A stretch of DNA of 64,000 nt from contig CAUYUJ010020727.1 of NCBI GenBank assembly GCA_963575745.1, forward strand, positions 225,001-289,000, read 5' to 3'. The notes below the pieces were generated by a model. It did not search any database. It was not told the DNA's origin and was given only the letters and a program-made list of their open reading frames with translations. Position numbers and translations under genes: made by a program. Source of the stretch: Prorocentrum cordatum. Taxonomy: Eukaryota > Sar > Dinophyceae > Prorocentrales > Prorocentraceae. Of the stretch, positions 25,865 to 35,635 are shown in pieces. The stretch's first letter is position 1; every line of letters begins with the position of its first letter.

Positions 25865-27091
25865 ATGGCGCCTCCGCAGCAGCGCAGCGCATATGTCAAG
25901 TGCTACTCCTGTTCGTACTCCTGGAACTACAAGACCAACCAGACGTGCTACTGGTGCAGCAAAGCCTTGGCGCCGTGGACAGACTCCCCGCCTCCAGTTC
26001 AAGGCGCCTGGGCAGCCCGCGCCAAGGCCGCAGCCCAGGCCGACCCCAGCTGTACCCAGCAGCCCAGCCCCGAGACGGGATGGGAACCGTGGTCGTCATG
26101 GCCCAAGTCCCGCCGCCGCCGAGGCAATGGCAATGGCAAGAACCAAGAAGACGACTGGTGGGCCAACAAGAACGACACCCCCAAGGTGCGCTCCGCAGAG
26201 GACATCCTTGCGGAGCTCCAGGCGATCGCCCCCCACATCGACAAGGCGGCCATCGACGGTATCAAGTCGCAGATCCCGCCGCCCCAACCGCAGAAGCCAG
26301 CCGACCTCAACGACATCTACAGCCGCGCCCAGGCCACGGAGCGCCGCTGCAAGAACAACCTGGAGAGGCTGCTCGAGAGTGAGCAAAAGGCGCTCAGCTG
26401 GTACACCGAGCGCAAGGCGGCGTCGGAGGATGCCGCCTACAAGTTGGCAGAAGCCCAGGCCGAGGCTCAAGCCGCCCTCGATGCCCTTCAAGTCGCTCGC
26501 AAGGGCGGCACTGCTACTCCCACGGCCTCGCAGCAGAACCCGACGTTCAACCTCACCAGCCTCCTCGAGGACGGTGACATATCCATCGAAGCGGGTTCGG
26601 CGTTCGATCTCCAAGGCCTTGACATCGACGACAGCGATCGCCAGGCATGGGAATCCCTTCAGCAGCGCTTCGCCACGGAGCTCAAGGCCAAGGTCACCGA
26701 GCTCTTCGGCAACACCGCCAGCCGCATCAGCCAGCTCCGCACAGAGGCCAGCACCATGCGCACGCGCTTCGCCGCCAAGCGACAGCGGTCCGACGAGGAC
26801 GGTCACGCCCGAGAGGGAGGTGGATCTCCGCCCGCCGCCTCGGCGGCAGCAGGCGAACCCCCAGCGGCAGCCGCAGCGGACGTTGATGGCTCTGCGGCCT
26901 CATCGACAGCGGCGCCAGGTGATGAGCCTCCTGCACCTGCTGCTGGCGCTACTTCTGACGGCAGCTTCGCTGCACAGCCTGTACCAGCGATCAACAAGGA
27001 CCCCGACCTCGAAGACAAGGCACAGAAGATGCTCAGCCAGATGCGCAAGCCCACAGCGACCGCCGCGACTGGAGCGCAGCAGCCTCTTTAG
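25865..27091 (+). CDS. ORF1: LINE ORF1 protein (zinc finger, coiled coil)
   Basis: 408 residues from the ATG in gtccATGg (25865); the frame is open from 25817. KCYSCSYSWNYKTNQTCYWC has the spacing Cx2Cx10Cx2C of a small zinc ribbon or RanBP2-like finger at the N-terminus. A basic RRRRGNGNGK segment follows. From residue 105 to 230 there is a long helical region (YSRAQATERRCKNNLERLLE; DAAYKLAEAQAEAQAALDAL) and again at 265-310 (ELKAKVTELFGNTASRISQL). The end is Ala/Pro-rich. The layout fits an RNA-binding ORF1 that trimerises through a coiled coil and coats the LINE mRNA. Third positions are strongly C/G. It stops 90 bp before the presumed ORF2 start. Confidence 0.7.
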   Translation: MAPPQQRSAYVKCYSCSYSWNYKTNQTCYWCSKALAPWTDSPPPVQGAWAARAKAAAQADPSCTQQPSPETGWEPWSSWPKSRRRRGNGNGKNQEDDWWANKNDTPKVRSAEDILAELQAIAPHIDKAAIDGIKSQIPPPQPQKPADLNDIYSRAQATERRCKNNLERLLESEQKALSWYTERKAASEDAAYKLAEAQAEAQAALDALQVARKGGTATPTASQQNPTFNLTSLLEDGDISIEAGSAFDLQGLDIDDSDRQAWESLQQRFATELKAKVTELFGNTASRISQLRTEASTMRTRFAAKRQRSDEDGHAREGGGSPPAASAAAGEPPAAAAADVDGSAASSTAAPGDEPPAPAAGATSDGSFAAQPVPAINKDPDLEDKAQKMLSQMRKPTATAATGAQQPL

Positions 27092-27182
27092 CCGACTACT
27101 ACCCGACCTTGGGCGGAATGGTGAGACGGGACGCCTACTGTCAGAGACCAAGAACTACGACAACCCACCGATCATCAACACA

Positions 27183-27682
27183 ATGGACGCAGTCCTCGAC
27201 CCGTTCGACGAGCTGGCCGAGTTGGACGCCCACATCGATTTCGCAGCCACAGCTCAGTATGCTACCGCCCCGCCCGAGACGCTGTCCTCGGTTGGGGGCG
27301 ATGAGGCGGCACAGTCCGTCGACGCAGTATCATGGGACCCAGGGCAGCCGCAGCGTGCCGCGCGAGCCGACCCTGATGCCGCTCCGCCCGAGACGCTGTC
27401 CTCGGTAGGGAGTGATGAGACGGCCCAAGCTGTCGACAAGCAGTTGGTACAGGAACCATGGGATCTGTTGCCAATGGCACACCCTGATGCCGCCCCGCCC
27501 AAGACACAGTCCTTGGTAGGGGGCGATGAGATGGCGGGAGCTATCGACTCGACCGCTGTGAAAGGCCCATGGAAGCCCAGCAGCCCGAGACCCGACCCCA
27601 GACCCGTCTACCAAGACGAAGGCCCTACGAATCCCACGCCGTCAGATCACTCCCTGTTCTTCTCCAACATTACCAGTGGGGG
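27183..27682 (+). CDS. LINE ORF2 N-terminal extension with three tandem repeats
   Basis: Frame 3 from ATG 27183 (MDAVLDPFDELAELDAHIDF) is acidic and contains three copies of a 37-39 residue repeat marked by PPETLSSVGGDEAAQSVD, PPETLSSVGSDETAQAVD and PPKTQSLVGGDEMAGAID (at about 27271, 27388, 27499). The frame then reads SLFFSNITSG and should continue as GPQSEKWLAGPGKQYQ, which lies in frame 2 after the G5 run at 27677-27682. This segment is thus the amino end of ORF2, lost from a naive ORF call. Confidence 0.6.
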
Positions 27683-30600
27683 CCACAGTCGGAGAAATGG
27701 TTGGCAGGACCAGGCAAACAATATCAGATGGTGGCATTGGTTGAAACACACATCTCGCACGGTAAGGCCCCTCTCATCTACGACAAGCTAGCAGCGGATG
27801 GTTGGAGGATATCATCGACTACAGCCGCGCCGACCAGCAGATCCGACGGAGGCAACACGGGCGGCGAGATTATCCTCTCCAGGTACCATGTCCAAGCCAC
27901 AACCTTCAACCACCTCCGCGACCTGGCCATCTCCCAGCGCAGGCCCGACCCGTTCCGAGGCTTCACGCCCATGGCATGGCACAGACGCTCGGGCAACCTG
28001 GTCGTTATTGCAGCATACCTGGGACCCCACAGGCAGATCGAGGGTGCAGTGCACGATGAGCTACTCTCGCTGGGGGCCTTCGTTACTATGCTCACTGACC
28101 CTTGGATCATCCTGGCAGATTGGAATATGACTCCTGAGCAGCTCGCAGCGACAGAGTGGCCCGCCAAATGGAATGCTACCATCGTGCGAGCGCCTGGATC
28201 TGCCACGTGCGACAAAGGCCAGGGACTCACGCTCGACTTCGCATTGGTCAAGACTGGCATCGAGCACACGATCTCCATTCGCCAGTGCCCCACCGTCCCC
28301 TGGGCCACCCACGTGGGCCTTGAAGTTCGAGCAGGCAGTGCAGACCCCTGGTGGTATCAGTCGATCCATACCCCCAGAGCATTCCCCACAGTGGACAGAC
28401 CCAGGATCCCACCCGACCCCAACAGCAAGTCCGCCATCAAGAGACGCAAAACAGCAGAAGCTCGAGCAGCACGCCTACGCGAACTACCTCCTGAACTCCA
28501 ACAAGCAGCAGCACAACTCCAGCCTCAAGACGAGCCCGCAGCACAGGAGCCGATCCCTTACGCTATCCCCACCGACCTCTGGGAGGAGCAATGGCAGCAA
28601 GCAGTGCCCACACGTTGTAAGCAGCCCCACGCGCATTTCGTGTACACCCACTGGGCGCACGACGCCGACGACCTCAACCTCAAGTACGCCAAATGGGTCA
28701 CGGCGCTCGAGAACACCATGATCAGCCACCACCAGATCGACCCCAAGGAAGCCGCAGCTTTCACAGGCCGTGCCCAAGGCTACCAATTGTCCTGGAAGAA
28801 GACGGCCGCCGCCCCAGGCCGCGTTCACGTACATGACCCTCAGTCGGAATGGTGGGCAATCACGCTCACCCTCATCAAGCGCTACGCTGCGCTTCACGAC
28901 AAGCCCAAGCACACAGCGCTCATGCAGCAGCAGGCCTACATCATCCAGCAGCGCGCGGACCACTTCAGCGCTCACTTTCACGACCTCCAGTTCGAGAAGG
29001 ACGAGGACACCATCTTCCGCTGGTTTGCACTCGTCTGGGCCCCGCACTTGGACAACGAGGACACCGACGACTTGGTCACTATTACTGCTACTTGGGCCTC
29101 CAGAGCGCTCTCCGCCGCCCTCGCTAAGTCCAAGAGGGCCTACGGCGCCTGGCTCGCCAAGCAATGGAAACGCCGCCCTGGAGTACTACACGCCCATGTC
29201 AAGCCAGCACCCGTGCGTCACATCGAGGCCTACACGACCAACCTGACCATCGCCGACCCCACCGTGATCATGGACAGCAAGAAGCAGCAATGGCAACAAG
29301 TATGGCAGGCCACCGAGACCCCCGACGACATCCTACAGGCGCTATCAAAGGCCAAGGCAGCAGCCGCACACCAACCGCTCGAGCCCATCACAGCCGAGAT
29401 CGTACATCGCTTTCACGGCCGCATGCCACCCAGTAAAGCACATGGAGTGGACGCACTTGGACCTCGCGACCTCCATCGACTACCAGAACCAGCAGTCGAA
29501 GCCTATGCGGATATCCTCAACGCAGTAGAGCAGGCAGGCATTTGGCCACTACAAATCTCAGGCACTATTGCAGCCCTAGCAGCCAAGAAGGCTGGAGGCG
29601 ACAGGGTCCTCGGCATGCTACCTCACATGGCCAGACTCTGGTCTCGCATCAGATCGACTGCATCTACTTCCTGGACCCAAGGACTGGACGACTTCTGGAC
29701 TACAGCCATCAAAGGCTCCTCAGCTCTCCAGGCCGCCCTGCACAGGGCCTTGTTAGACGAGACAGCCTCAGCACTTGGCATACAGTCAGCCACATTACTA
29801 TTGGACATCCAGAAGTTCTACGACAATATCAAGCTCGCCAACCTCATTTTGGTCGGCCTCAACTGCGGCTTCCCCCCCATCGTTCTACTTCTGGAAGTGC
29901 AGCTATACCTCGCGCCCAGATTCTTGCGCAGCCGGCAATGGGTGAGTATGCCTATCTTCGCCTCCAAAGGCATCATCGCAGGCTCCCCGCATGGCACGAC
30001 CTTGGCGCGACTCATATTACTTCCTATTCTACGACAAGCCCAAGCTCAGGCCGAGCTAGCCCAGATGTGGACCTTCGTAGACGACACCGTCCTTCGAGTC
30101 GAAGGGGTCCTACGCACACTTCAGAAGCACCTCCCCCGTGCCGCCAAGACGCTCTGCGACGGTCTAAAGGAGTTCGAGCTGCCCATCTCTGACAAGACGG
30201 TCCTCATCGGCTCCACCCCCAAGGTCCGCAAATCGCTTGCCAAGAAGTTGCGGCAGTACGACATCCCCGTCACAGCGACCGCCACGGCCGTCGACCTCGG
30301 AGTTGACGCGGCCGCGGCTACTCGACGGGTACAAGCCAAAGCCAGGAAGCGACAGAGCTCAGCCGCAGCTAGGTTTCGCAAGATACACCGACTACGGAGC
30401 ACTGCACAGCAAGTTCGAATCTCAGCAGGACTGTGGCGTACTGGCGCTCTCCCCGAAGGAGTCTTCGGTCATCAGGTGCACGGCCTTGCTCGACGCGCTC
30501 TACTACGATGGCGCCGTCAGGCCGCCATCGCGGCCACGGGGGCAGCAGCGGGCCGATGCCTCACCTCCCTCCTCGGCGCCACCTTCGACGGCATGGACCC

Positions 30601-31615
30601 AGGAGTTTCCCTAAGGATCGAATTCATCGAGGCTCGGCTCCAGCACTGGATGCGCCACCCGAGCACGCACGCCAGGATCATCAGAGCATGGCCAAGGATC
30701 AAGACCACCTTGCTAGCCGCAGGCCCCAAGCTGTGGTGCAGGGTCAAGGGGCCCACTGGCGCGGCCATCGCGACACTGCTGGAGGCCAGCTGGGAGCCGA
30801 CCTCAGCCACCACGTGGAGGCGCACAAAGGACGGCTACATCGAGGAGTGGAACCTCCCCCCTGCCCACGACCCTGACCTCCCCGACGCCGACATCCACGC
30901 AGTATTGCAGGACCTCAGCGAGGATTTGCACAGGCTCCTCTGGACTCAGGCCGCTACTCATGACCATGGCGACACGCTGGCTGGAGGAGCGGACATGGTC
31001 ACTATTCGCATTGAACAAAGGAGGCTCCTCGCAAACGGCGAGTTCAGCGACTGGGCCCTCAACAACACCGTCATCAGTGGAGGACAATGGACCAGGGACC
31101 GCCTCCACAATTCGGGCTACCAGATCGACAGGAACTGCGACCGATGCAGCGCAGGAGTTCCTGAAACCCTGTTTCACCGTATGTGGCAGTGCGAGGCGAA
31201 CGTGGGACCTGAGTTTGAGGCCAGTGACAAGCTACTACCGCGAGCAGTGGCGGGGGCCGAAGCTGACCCTGCCCTGTGGCTCCGCGGCATTCCCTCCGTC
31301 GCTCTCACTACGCCCGCGTTCGAGCCATTGACTGGGAGGGACGGGTGGGAGTTTGTTGGTGCGGTGCGGGATGGGTTGCCGTCGTGGGAAGGAGCTCGTA
31401 ACGCTGAGGGCGAGTTGTTTCTTTTTGGCGACGGGTCTGGCGGCGCCTTTTCCGACGGCGTCAGACGACGACGTGTTGGTTCTGGCCTCGCGGCCCTCCG
31501 ATGGGACCCTTCTTCGGCCTCCTGGGCCCTCCACGCTGGCCTCCTCGCCCCCCCTCCCAGGCCCCCGCCAGACTGTCCCAAGAGGCGAATTGCATGCGTT
31601 TTGCCTGGCTCTTGA
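27569..31615 (+). CDS. ORF2: LINE ORF2: AP-like endonuclease, reverse transcriptase, RNase H start
   Basis: 1348 residues; the true coding part starts near 27680. Endonuclease/exonuclease/phosphatase fold: VALVETHIS (catalytic Glu, about 56-63), GGEIILSRYH, VVIAAYLGP, ILADWNM (about 181-187), LTLDFALV and THVGLEV (final His). Reverse transcriptase from about residue 610: VLGMLPHMARLW, LLLDIQKFYDNI (motif A Asp, about 746), SKGIIAGSPHGTTLA (motif B), MWTFVDDTVLRVEG (motif C, FVDD at 30074-30085). A Cys/His motif RNCDRCSAGVPETLFHRMWQ followed by C lies near residue 1190. RNase H begins with LFLFGDGSGGAFSDG at 31414, after which the frame breaks in the C7 run at 31548-31554. The protein nicks DNA and primes reverse transcription from the nick. 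Confidence 0.85.
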   Translation: MEAQQPETRPQTRLPRRRPYESHAVRSLPVLLQHYQWGPQSEKWLAGPGKQYQMVALVETHISHGKAPLIYDKLAADGWRISSTTAAPTSRSDGGNTGGEIILSRYHVQATTFNHLRDLAISQRRPDPFRGFTPMAWHRRSGNLVVIAAYLGPHRQIEGAVHDELLSLGAFVTMLTDPWIILADWNMTPEQLAATEWPAKWNATIVRAPGSATCDKGQGLTLDFALVKTGIEHTISIRQCPTVPWATHVGLEVRAGSADPWWYQSIHTPRAFPTVDRPRIPPDPNSKSAIKRRKTAEARAARLRELPPELQQAAAQLQPQDEPAAQEPIPYAIPTDLWEEQWQQAVPTRCKQPHAHFVYTHWAHDADDLNLKYAKWVTALENTMISHHQIDPKEAAAFTGRAQGYQLSWKKTAAAPGRVHVHDPQSEWWAITLTLIKRYAALHDKPKHTALMQQQAYIIQQRADHFSAHFHDLQFEKDEDTIFRWFALVWAPHLDNEDTDDLVTITATWASRALSAALAKSKRAYGAWLAKQWKRRPGVLHAHVKPAPVRHIEAYTTNLTIADPTVIMDSKKQQWQQVWQATETPDDILQALSKAKAAAAHQPLEPITAEIVHRFHGRMPPSKAHGVDALGPRDLHRLPEPAVEAYADILNAVEQAGIWPLQISGTIAALAAKKAGGDRVLGMLPHMARLWSRIRSTASTSWTQGLDDFWTTAIKGSSALQAALHRALLDETASALGIQSATLLLDIQKFYDNIKLANLILVGLNCGFPPIVLLLEVQLYLAPRFLRSRQWVSMPIFASKGIIAGSPHGTTLARLILLPILRQAQAQAELAQMWTFVDDTVLRVEGVLRTLQKHLPRAAKTLCDGLKEFELPISDKTVLIGSTPKVRKSLAKKLRQYDIPVTATATAVDLGVDAAAATRRVQAKARKRQSSAAARFRKIHRLRSTAQQVRISAGLWRTGALPEGVFGHQVHGLARRALLRWRRQAAIAATGAAAGRCLTSLLGATFDGMDPGVSLRIEFIEARLQHWMRHPSTHARIIRAWPRIKTTLLAAGPKLWCRVKGPTGAAIATLLEASWEPTSATTWRRTKDGYIEEWNLPPAHDPDLPDADIHAVLQDLSEDLHRLLWTQAATHDHGDTLAGGADMVTIRIEQRRLLANGEFSDWALNNTVISGGQWTRDRLHNSGYQIDRNCDRCSAGVPETLFHRMWQCEANVGPEFEASDKLLPRAVAGAEADPALWLRGIPSVALTTPAFEPLTGRDGWEFVGAVRDGLPSWEGARNAEGELFLFGDGSGGAFSDGVRRRRVGSGLAALRWDPSSASWALHAGLLAPPPRPPPDCPKRRIACVLPGS

Positions 31616-31985
31616 GACGTGCCAGCAGGATTTCACGTTTGTTGCTGATCACCTAGCCCTGCAGCGCGGCTGGCAGAATGGCAGATGTCTCCGACCTGGC
31701 AGCCTCAGAGGCAAGAATAAGAATGGGGATCTCTGGCTGAGAATTCGGCACCTCGTGCAGGAACGATCTGGCGGCTTCTCTTCGGTCTCGGTGCTCTGGA
31801 CCCCATCTCACGTCGATCCCCTCACTTGGTTGGTTTCCAAAAAATTATGGCTCTCGGCAACCTGCATGCCGATGAGCTCGCGGGAAGCGCGGCCCACAAG
31901 TCGGCCACCCTTGCCCTCCCGCCTGTCCCCAGGACCGATGAATATGACGCTATTGCAGCCATCGTCCGACAGAGGGCCCGACTGA
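31556..31985 (+). pseudogene. LINE RNase H middle part, shifted frame
   Basis: In frame 3 the RNase H continues: QTVPRGELHAFCLALETCQQ (catalytic Glu), DFTFVADHLALQRGWQNGR (Asp position, here FVADH), SSVSVLWTPSHVDPLTWLVS (His position). The frame fails at the A6 run at about 31839. Together with the flanking entries it forms one RNase HI domain split over three frames. Confidence 0.65.
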
Positions 31986-32560
31986 TCTTACGTTCCTTGG
32001 GCAAGAATTCAGAGCCTCGAGGTCAGTGGCCAGAAAGGCAACCCACCCAGGCTGCAGCCCCTCGCTCTCAGTTGCAGACCGCGACCGCGGCTTCTCAGCA
32101 CAAATTCGAGCGGTGTGCAGACAAATGGAGATGCCCTGCCTGCCTCATCATCGTTCCAGCTGCCGCAACTGAGTGTGTGCCGCCTTGCCCCCTTCCCGAG
32201 TTCGCTGCGTGTGGAGAGGTGCTGTGGTCGAGGGGTCCCCGCGTGATCAGTGGCAAGTTGATCCACCCCTCCCACATTTTGGCCACCATCCCCAAGTGGC
32301 AATTGTTCTTTTGTGTGAAGTGCGGCCATACGGCCACGCACCAGGTTAAAAGCCTTCTTTTGCCGTGCCCTCTCTCCCACCAAGTGGGAGAGCGCAGGGC
32401 CCTGGGACCCACTGGCAAAGGCCTCGAGAACCTCAGCAGGATCAGGCGAGGCCTCCACCCGTCCAGAGCGGGCCCCAGCAAGGCTGTGCTAGAAGCTTTG
32501 CACGTTTCGGCAGCCGAAGCCGCGATCGGTTCCTACGCGGCGGGTGCTGCCACCGAGTAA
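31826..32560 (+). CDS. LINE ORF2 C-terminus: last RNase H motif and Cys-rich tail
   Basis: Frame 2. IMALGNLHADELAGSAAHKS carries the final RNase H Asp (HADELA). The rest is a C-terminal domain with paired cysteines: KWRCPACLIIVPAAATECVP, then FAACGEVLW and LFFCVKCGHTATHQVKS, suggesting one or two zinc ribbons. It ends with an Ala-rich tail at TAA 32558. The ATG is within the domain and is not the real start. Confidence 0.6.
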   Translation: MVGFQKIMALGNLHADELAGSAAHKSATLALPPVPRTDEYDAIAAIVRQRARLILRSLGKNSEPRGQWPERQPTQAAAPRSQLQTATAASQHKFERCADKWRCPACLIIVPAAATECVPPCPLPEFAACGEVLWSRGPRVISGKLIHPSHILATIPKWQLFFCVKCGHTATHQVKSLLLPCPLSHQVGERRALGPTGKGLENLSRIRRGLHPSRAGPSKAVLEALHVSAAEAAIGSYAAGAATE

Positions 32561-32890
32561 ATTGCGAGGCCAGGGGGGCCTGTCGCGGTGGGCCGTGGGA
32601 TGTCGCCCCCCACGGCCCTCCGAGAAATACTGGATGGCCCCCCTGGCATCCCTGGGTTCCGAACGGACTACGTCCGATTGCTCCACTCCACTCCTCCTCC
32701 TCCTCCTCCTTTTCCTCTGCCTCACCATCGTCATCATCTTTTGTTGTTTTCTCAGCGCCCTCTAACAACACATCCAAATCCGTGTGGGGGATGGCCGTGG
32801 TGTTTTTTGGTGTTGATGTTCTGTTCAGGGGGACGGAACAAATAATCCTCCTCCTCGATCGCCTTCTCCTCTTCCTTCTCCTCCCCCTCG
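32561..32890. other. LINE 3' UTR and C/T-rich flank
   Basis: GC-rich sequence to about 32690, then (TCC)n at 32692-32712 and a C/T-rich stretch with catcgtcatcat. No gene. The LINE 3' end is probably at or just before the (TCC)n. Confidence 0.45.
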
Positions 32891-32894
32891 CCCC

Positions 32895-35095
32895 TGCCTA
32901 AGCCCCGGTAGCCGCCGTGCGAAGTCCTGCTGAGCCGTCAGCCCCTTGCTAGACCCTGCCAAGTCTGGTGAGCACTGACAGTCCCTGCTGAGCACTTATG
33001 ATCCCTGCCAGCTCTTGCTAAGCCCTGCTAATGAGCCCTGCCAGCTCCCTATTAAGCCCTAGTCAAGCCCTGCTAAGCCCTGCTGCTAAGTCGCGTTGAG
33101 GAGCCCTGTTAACGCCCTGCAAAGTAGCGATCTGACCTGCGAAGCTCTGCCAAGCTCTCCTGAACCATGCTAAGCTTTGGTAAGCTCTGCTAGGCCCTTG
33201 TTGGCAATGCCAGCTTCTGGTAGGCACTGCTCAGGCATGCCATGCCGTGGTCAGCCTTGCGAAGCCCTGCGACGCCCGCGTAAGTCCTGCTCCGCCCTTC
33301 TAAGCTTTGATATGGCATACTAGCCATTGCTGAGCCCTTGCAGGCCCTGGTGGGCCATGCTAGGCCCTACGAAGCCCTGGTGAATTTTGCTTTGTCCTGA
33401 CAAGCTTTGTTAAGCCATAACATTGCCTGGTGAGCCCTGCTGGGCCCTCATGAACCCTGGCCCTGGTAAGCCCTGCTTCGCTCTGCTAAGCTATGCCTAG
33501 CCCCGCCATCGCCTGCCACGCCCATCAACGCCCTGCTAGGGCCTGCTAATCCCTGCTAAGATTGGCCAAGCTCCGTTACGTCCCCCGCTTTTCTCACCAC
33601 TGCTGCGCCACTCTCAGTGTTGCTATGCCCTGGCAAGGCCTGCGAAGCATTGTTAAACCTGGCTCAGCCCTGCGGGGGCCTGCAACGCGTTGCAGAGCCA
33701 TACTCGTCTCTGCTAGGCCGGAACTTCGTTCTGCTAGATACTGCTAAGTCTGTTCGGCCCTGATATGCCCTGCTGGGCCCTGATAGGCCACGATCGGTCA
33801 TTCTAGGACCCAGTGAACCATGTTCTAGCATGCCCACCCAGGATCAGCTCTGCTACGCTTTGTCCAGCTTAGTAATTGGGCTGCTGACATTCACTGGTGA
33901 GGTCGACATCATCTTCTGAGGCGTCCCGCCCGCCCCGGTCCTTAGACGGGACTTCCTTCCTTCCTTCCTTTGTTTACGTATGCTTGGCCCTGCTCAGCTG
34001 GGATGAGTCTTGCTAGTCCCATGTAAGCAGCGCCAGTTCCTGTCAGGCATTGTTAAGATGTGCTAAGACATGGCGCACCTTGCTAAGCTGTGATAGGCTC
34101 TGCTCAGTTTTGCTCAGCCTTGCTGTGCCCTGGTACGTCCTGTCAAGCCCTGCTGAGGTATGCTAAGCTTCCTAGGTTGTCCTCGGCCCTGCTAGGCCTT
34201 GCAAAGCCCTGCTTGGCATTGCTACGTCACGACAAGCCTTGCTACGATATGCTTAGCGCTGTTCAGTCATGTTAACCCTTGCTCAGCTCTGCCAGGCCCA
34301 GGTGTTCCTTGCTCAGCACGGTCAGCATGGATCGGGTACGGTGTGCCAGCCAAAGCTCAGCTGTGTAGTGCCTTGCCAGGCCATGCTAGGTTTTGCCAAG
34401 CACTGGTAAGCATTGCTACGTTCCGATTTGCCCTGCTAGACCCTGCGAAGCCTTGCTGAGCCTTGTTAGGTCCTGAGAGGCCCGGCTGAGCATTGCAACG
34501 ACTTGCAGAGCATAGTGAACTCTGCTAAGTCCTGAGAAACTATGTTGAGTAGTTGTAATCATTTGGAGACCAGGCTAGGCTCTGCTAAACCCTGGTGGGC
34601 TTTGCTAGCCCTTGCTTAGCCTTTCTACCCAGTGCTATGCTTTGCTTAGCTGTGGTAGCCTTAAGCTCCGACAGGCGTTGCTAAGCCATGCTAGAGTCTG
34701 CGAAGACTTGCCATGGTATGGCAAGCCCTGCTGAGTCATGCTAATTGTTTGCGAATTCTTGTTCAACCCTTGTAAGTACTGGTAGGCTGCCCCGCTAAGC
34801 ACTGCGAGGCTTTGCAAACACTTGCTAAGCTCTGCAAAGCACTTCTAGGCCATCGTTAGCGCTAGCGCTGATACGGCCTGCTTAGCGGAGATAATCCTAT
34901 GCTCAGTTTGGCCTCGCTAAGGCCAGGCTAAAACATGTCCGGCCCTCAAAAGCTTTGACATGCAGTGCTACGCCCTGCTAAGACCTGCTAGCCCATTGAC
35001 AGGGCTTGTTACGCCCTGCTTGCCTTTGCCTTTGCACGATGCTATGTCCTGGTAAGCCTTGCCAGGCATGAGGATCCCAGGCTTGCACGCCCCAT
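32895..35095 (+). repeat. 2.2-kb array of degenerate 10-bp units (CTAAGCCCTG)
   Basis: Successive decamers can be read in register, for example gtaagctctg ctaggccctt, gttggcaatg ccagcttctg, gtaggcactg ctcaggcatg, ccatgccgtg gtcagccttg. Consensus is close to CTAAGCCCTG; individual units differ strongly, yet the 10-base spacing is kept with few slips. About 210 units. An unrelated 70-bp stretch at about 33895-33965 interrupts, with ttccttccttccttcc. Small open frames here are by-products of the repeat. Confidence 0.8.
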
Positions 35096-35111
35096 GTATG
35101 CAGTCCGTGTT

Positions 35112-35275
35112 AACCAAAGAGGGGAGAAAGAGAGAGAGAGAGAGAAAGAGAGATAGAGAGAGAAAGATAGGGAGAGAGAGAGAGAGAGAGAGAGTTATTT
35201 GAAACAATAAAGAGGAGAGATATAGAGAGAGAGAGAGATAGCTAGAGCGAGAGAGAGAGAGACATAGCGAAGATA
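35112..35275 (+). repeat. (GA)n microsatellite
   Basis: Repeated ag dinucleotide with occasional a and t changes in three blocks (35125-35170, 35170-35194, 35225-35262). Confidence 0.9.
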
Positions 35276-35635
35276 AGGATACTGATGAAGAGAAGTGTCA
35301 TCTCGCAAAACTCCCATGGAACCCCGAGGGACTTCATACCCCCCCTGCCTCGAGCCCATTGGGCCTCGTGATGAGGTACTCTTGAGGCCAGCTGGGTCAC
35401 CCTGGGCAGGCTGGAGTCACCTTGGGCCAATGCCACCTCTGGCAACCACCGAATACCCGAATGTGCGACGCCTTATTTCCCAACTATCCTGTGGTGTTGG
35501 GTCCTCGTTTTGAAGAGACCTCCCCGCTCCTCCCATACCTGCCTCTGCCCTCCGCACGTCCGCGTTGTAATCGTGGTCATCATCGTCATCATCATCATCA
35601 TCACCATCACCATCGGCATCGCGTTTCTGCCTCAG
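35276..35635. other. Non-coding sequence with an (ATC)n tract
   Basis: No gene recognised. A (CAT/ATC)n trinucleotide tract lies at about 35576-35615 directly before the 90-bp satellite. Confidence 0.5.

Larger units (their letters stand above)
25706..32690 (+). mobile_element. LINE-type non-LTR retrotransposon, near full length, SL-tagged
   Basis: The element begins with the spliced leader, carries ORF1 (zinc-finger-like and coiled coil) and ORF2 with endonuclease, reverse transcriptase, Cys/His motif and RNase H, and ends in a short 3' UTR before a (TCC)n stretch. The complete 5' end suggests a recent full-length insertion. ORF2 is broken by three frameshifts, each in a homopolymer: the G run at about 27677, C7 at about 31548-31554, A6 at about 31839. 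No poly(A) tail is visible. The exact 3' end is uncertain. Confidence 0.8.

Noticed and set aside
25728-27791. 687-codon ORF beginning right after the SL (MPSSTVEQVD)
   Set aside because: Over ORF1 it is an Arg/Ser/Pro-rich shadow frame; only its last part (27183-27682) is real, as the ORF2 amino end.
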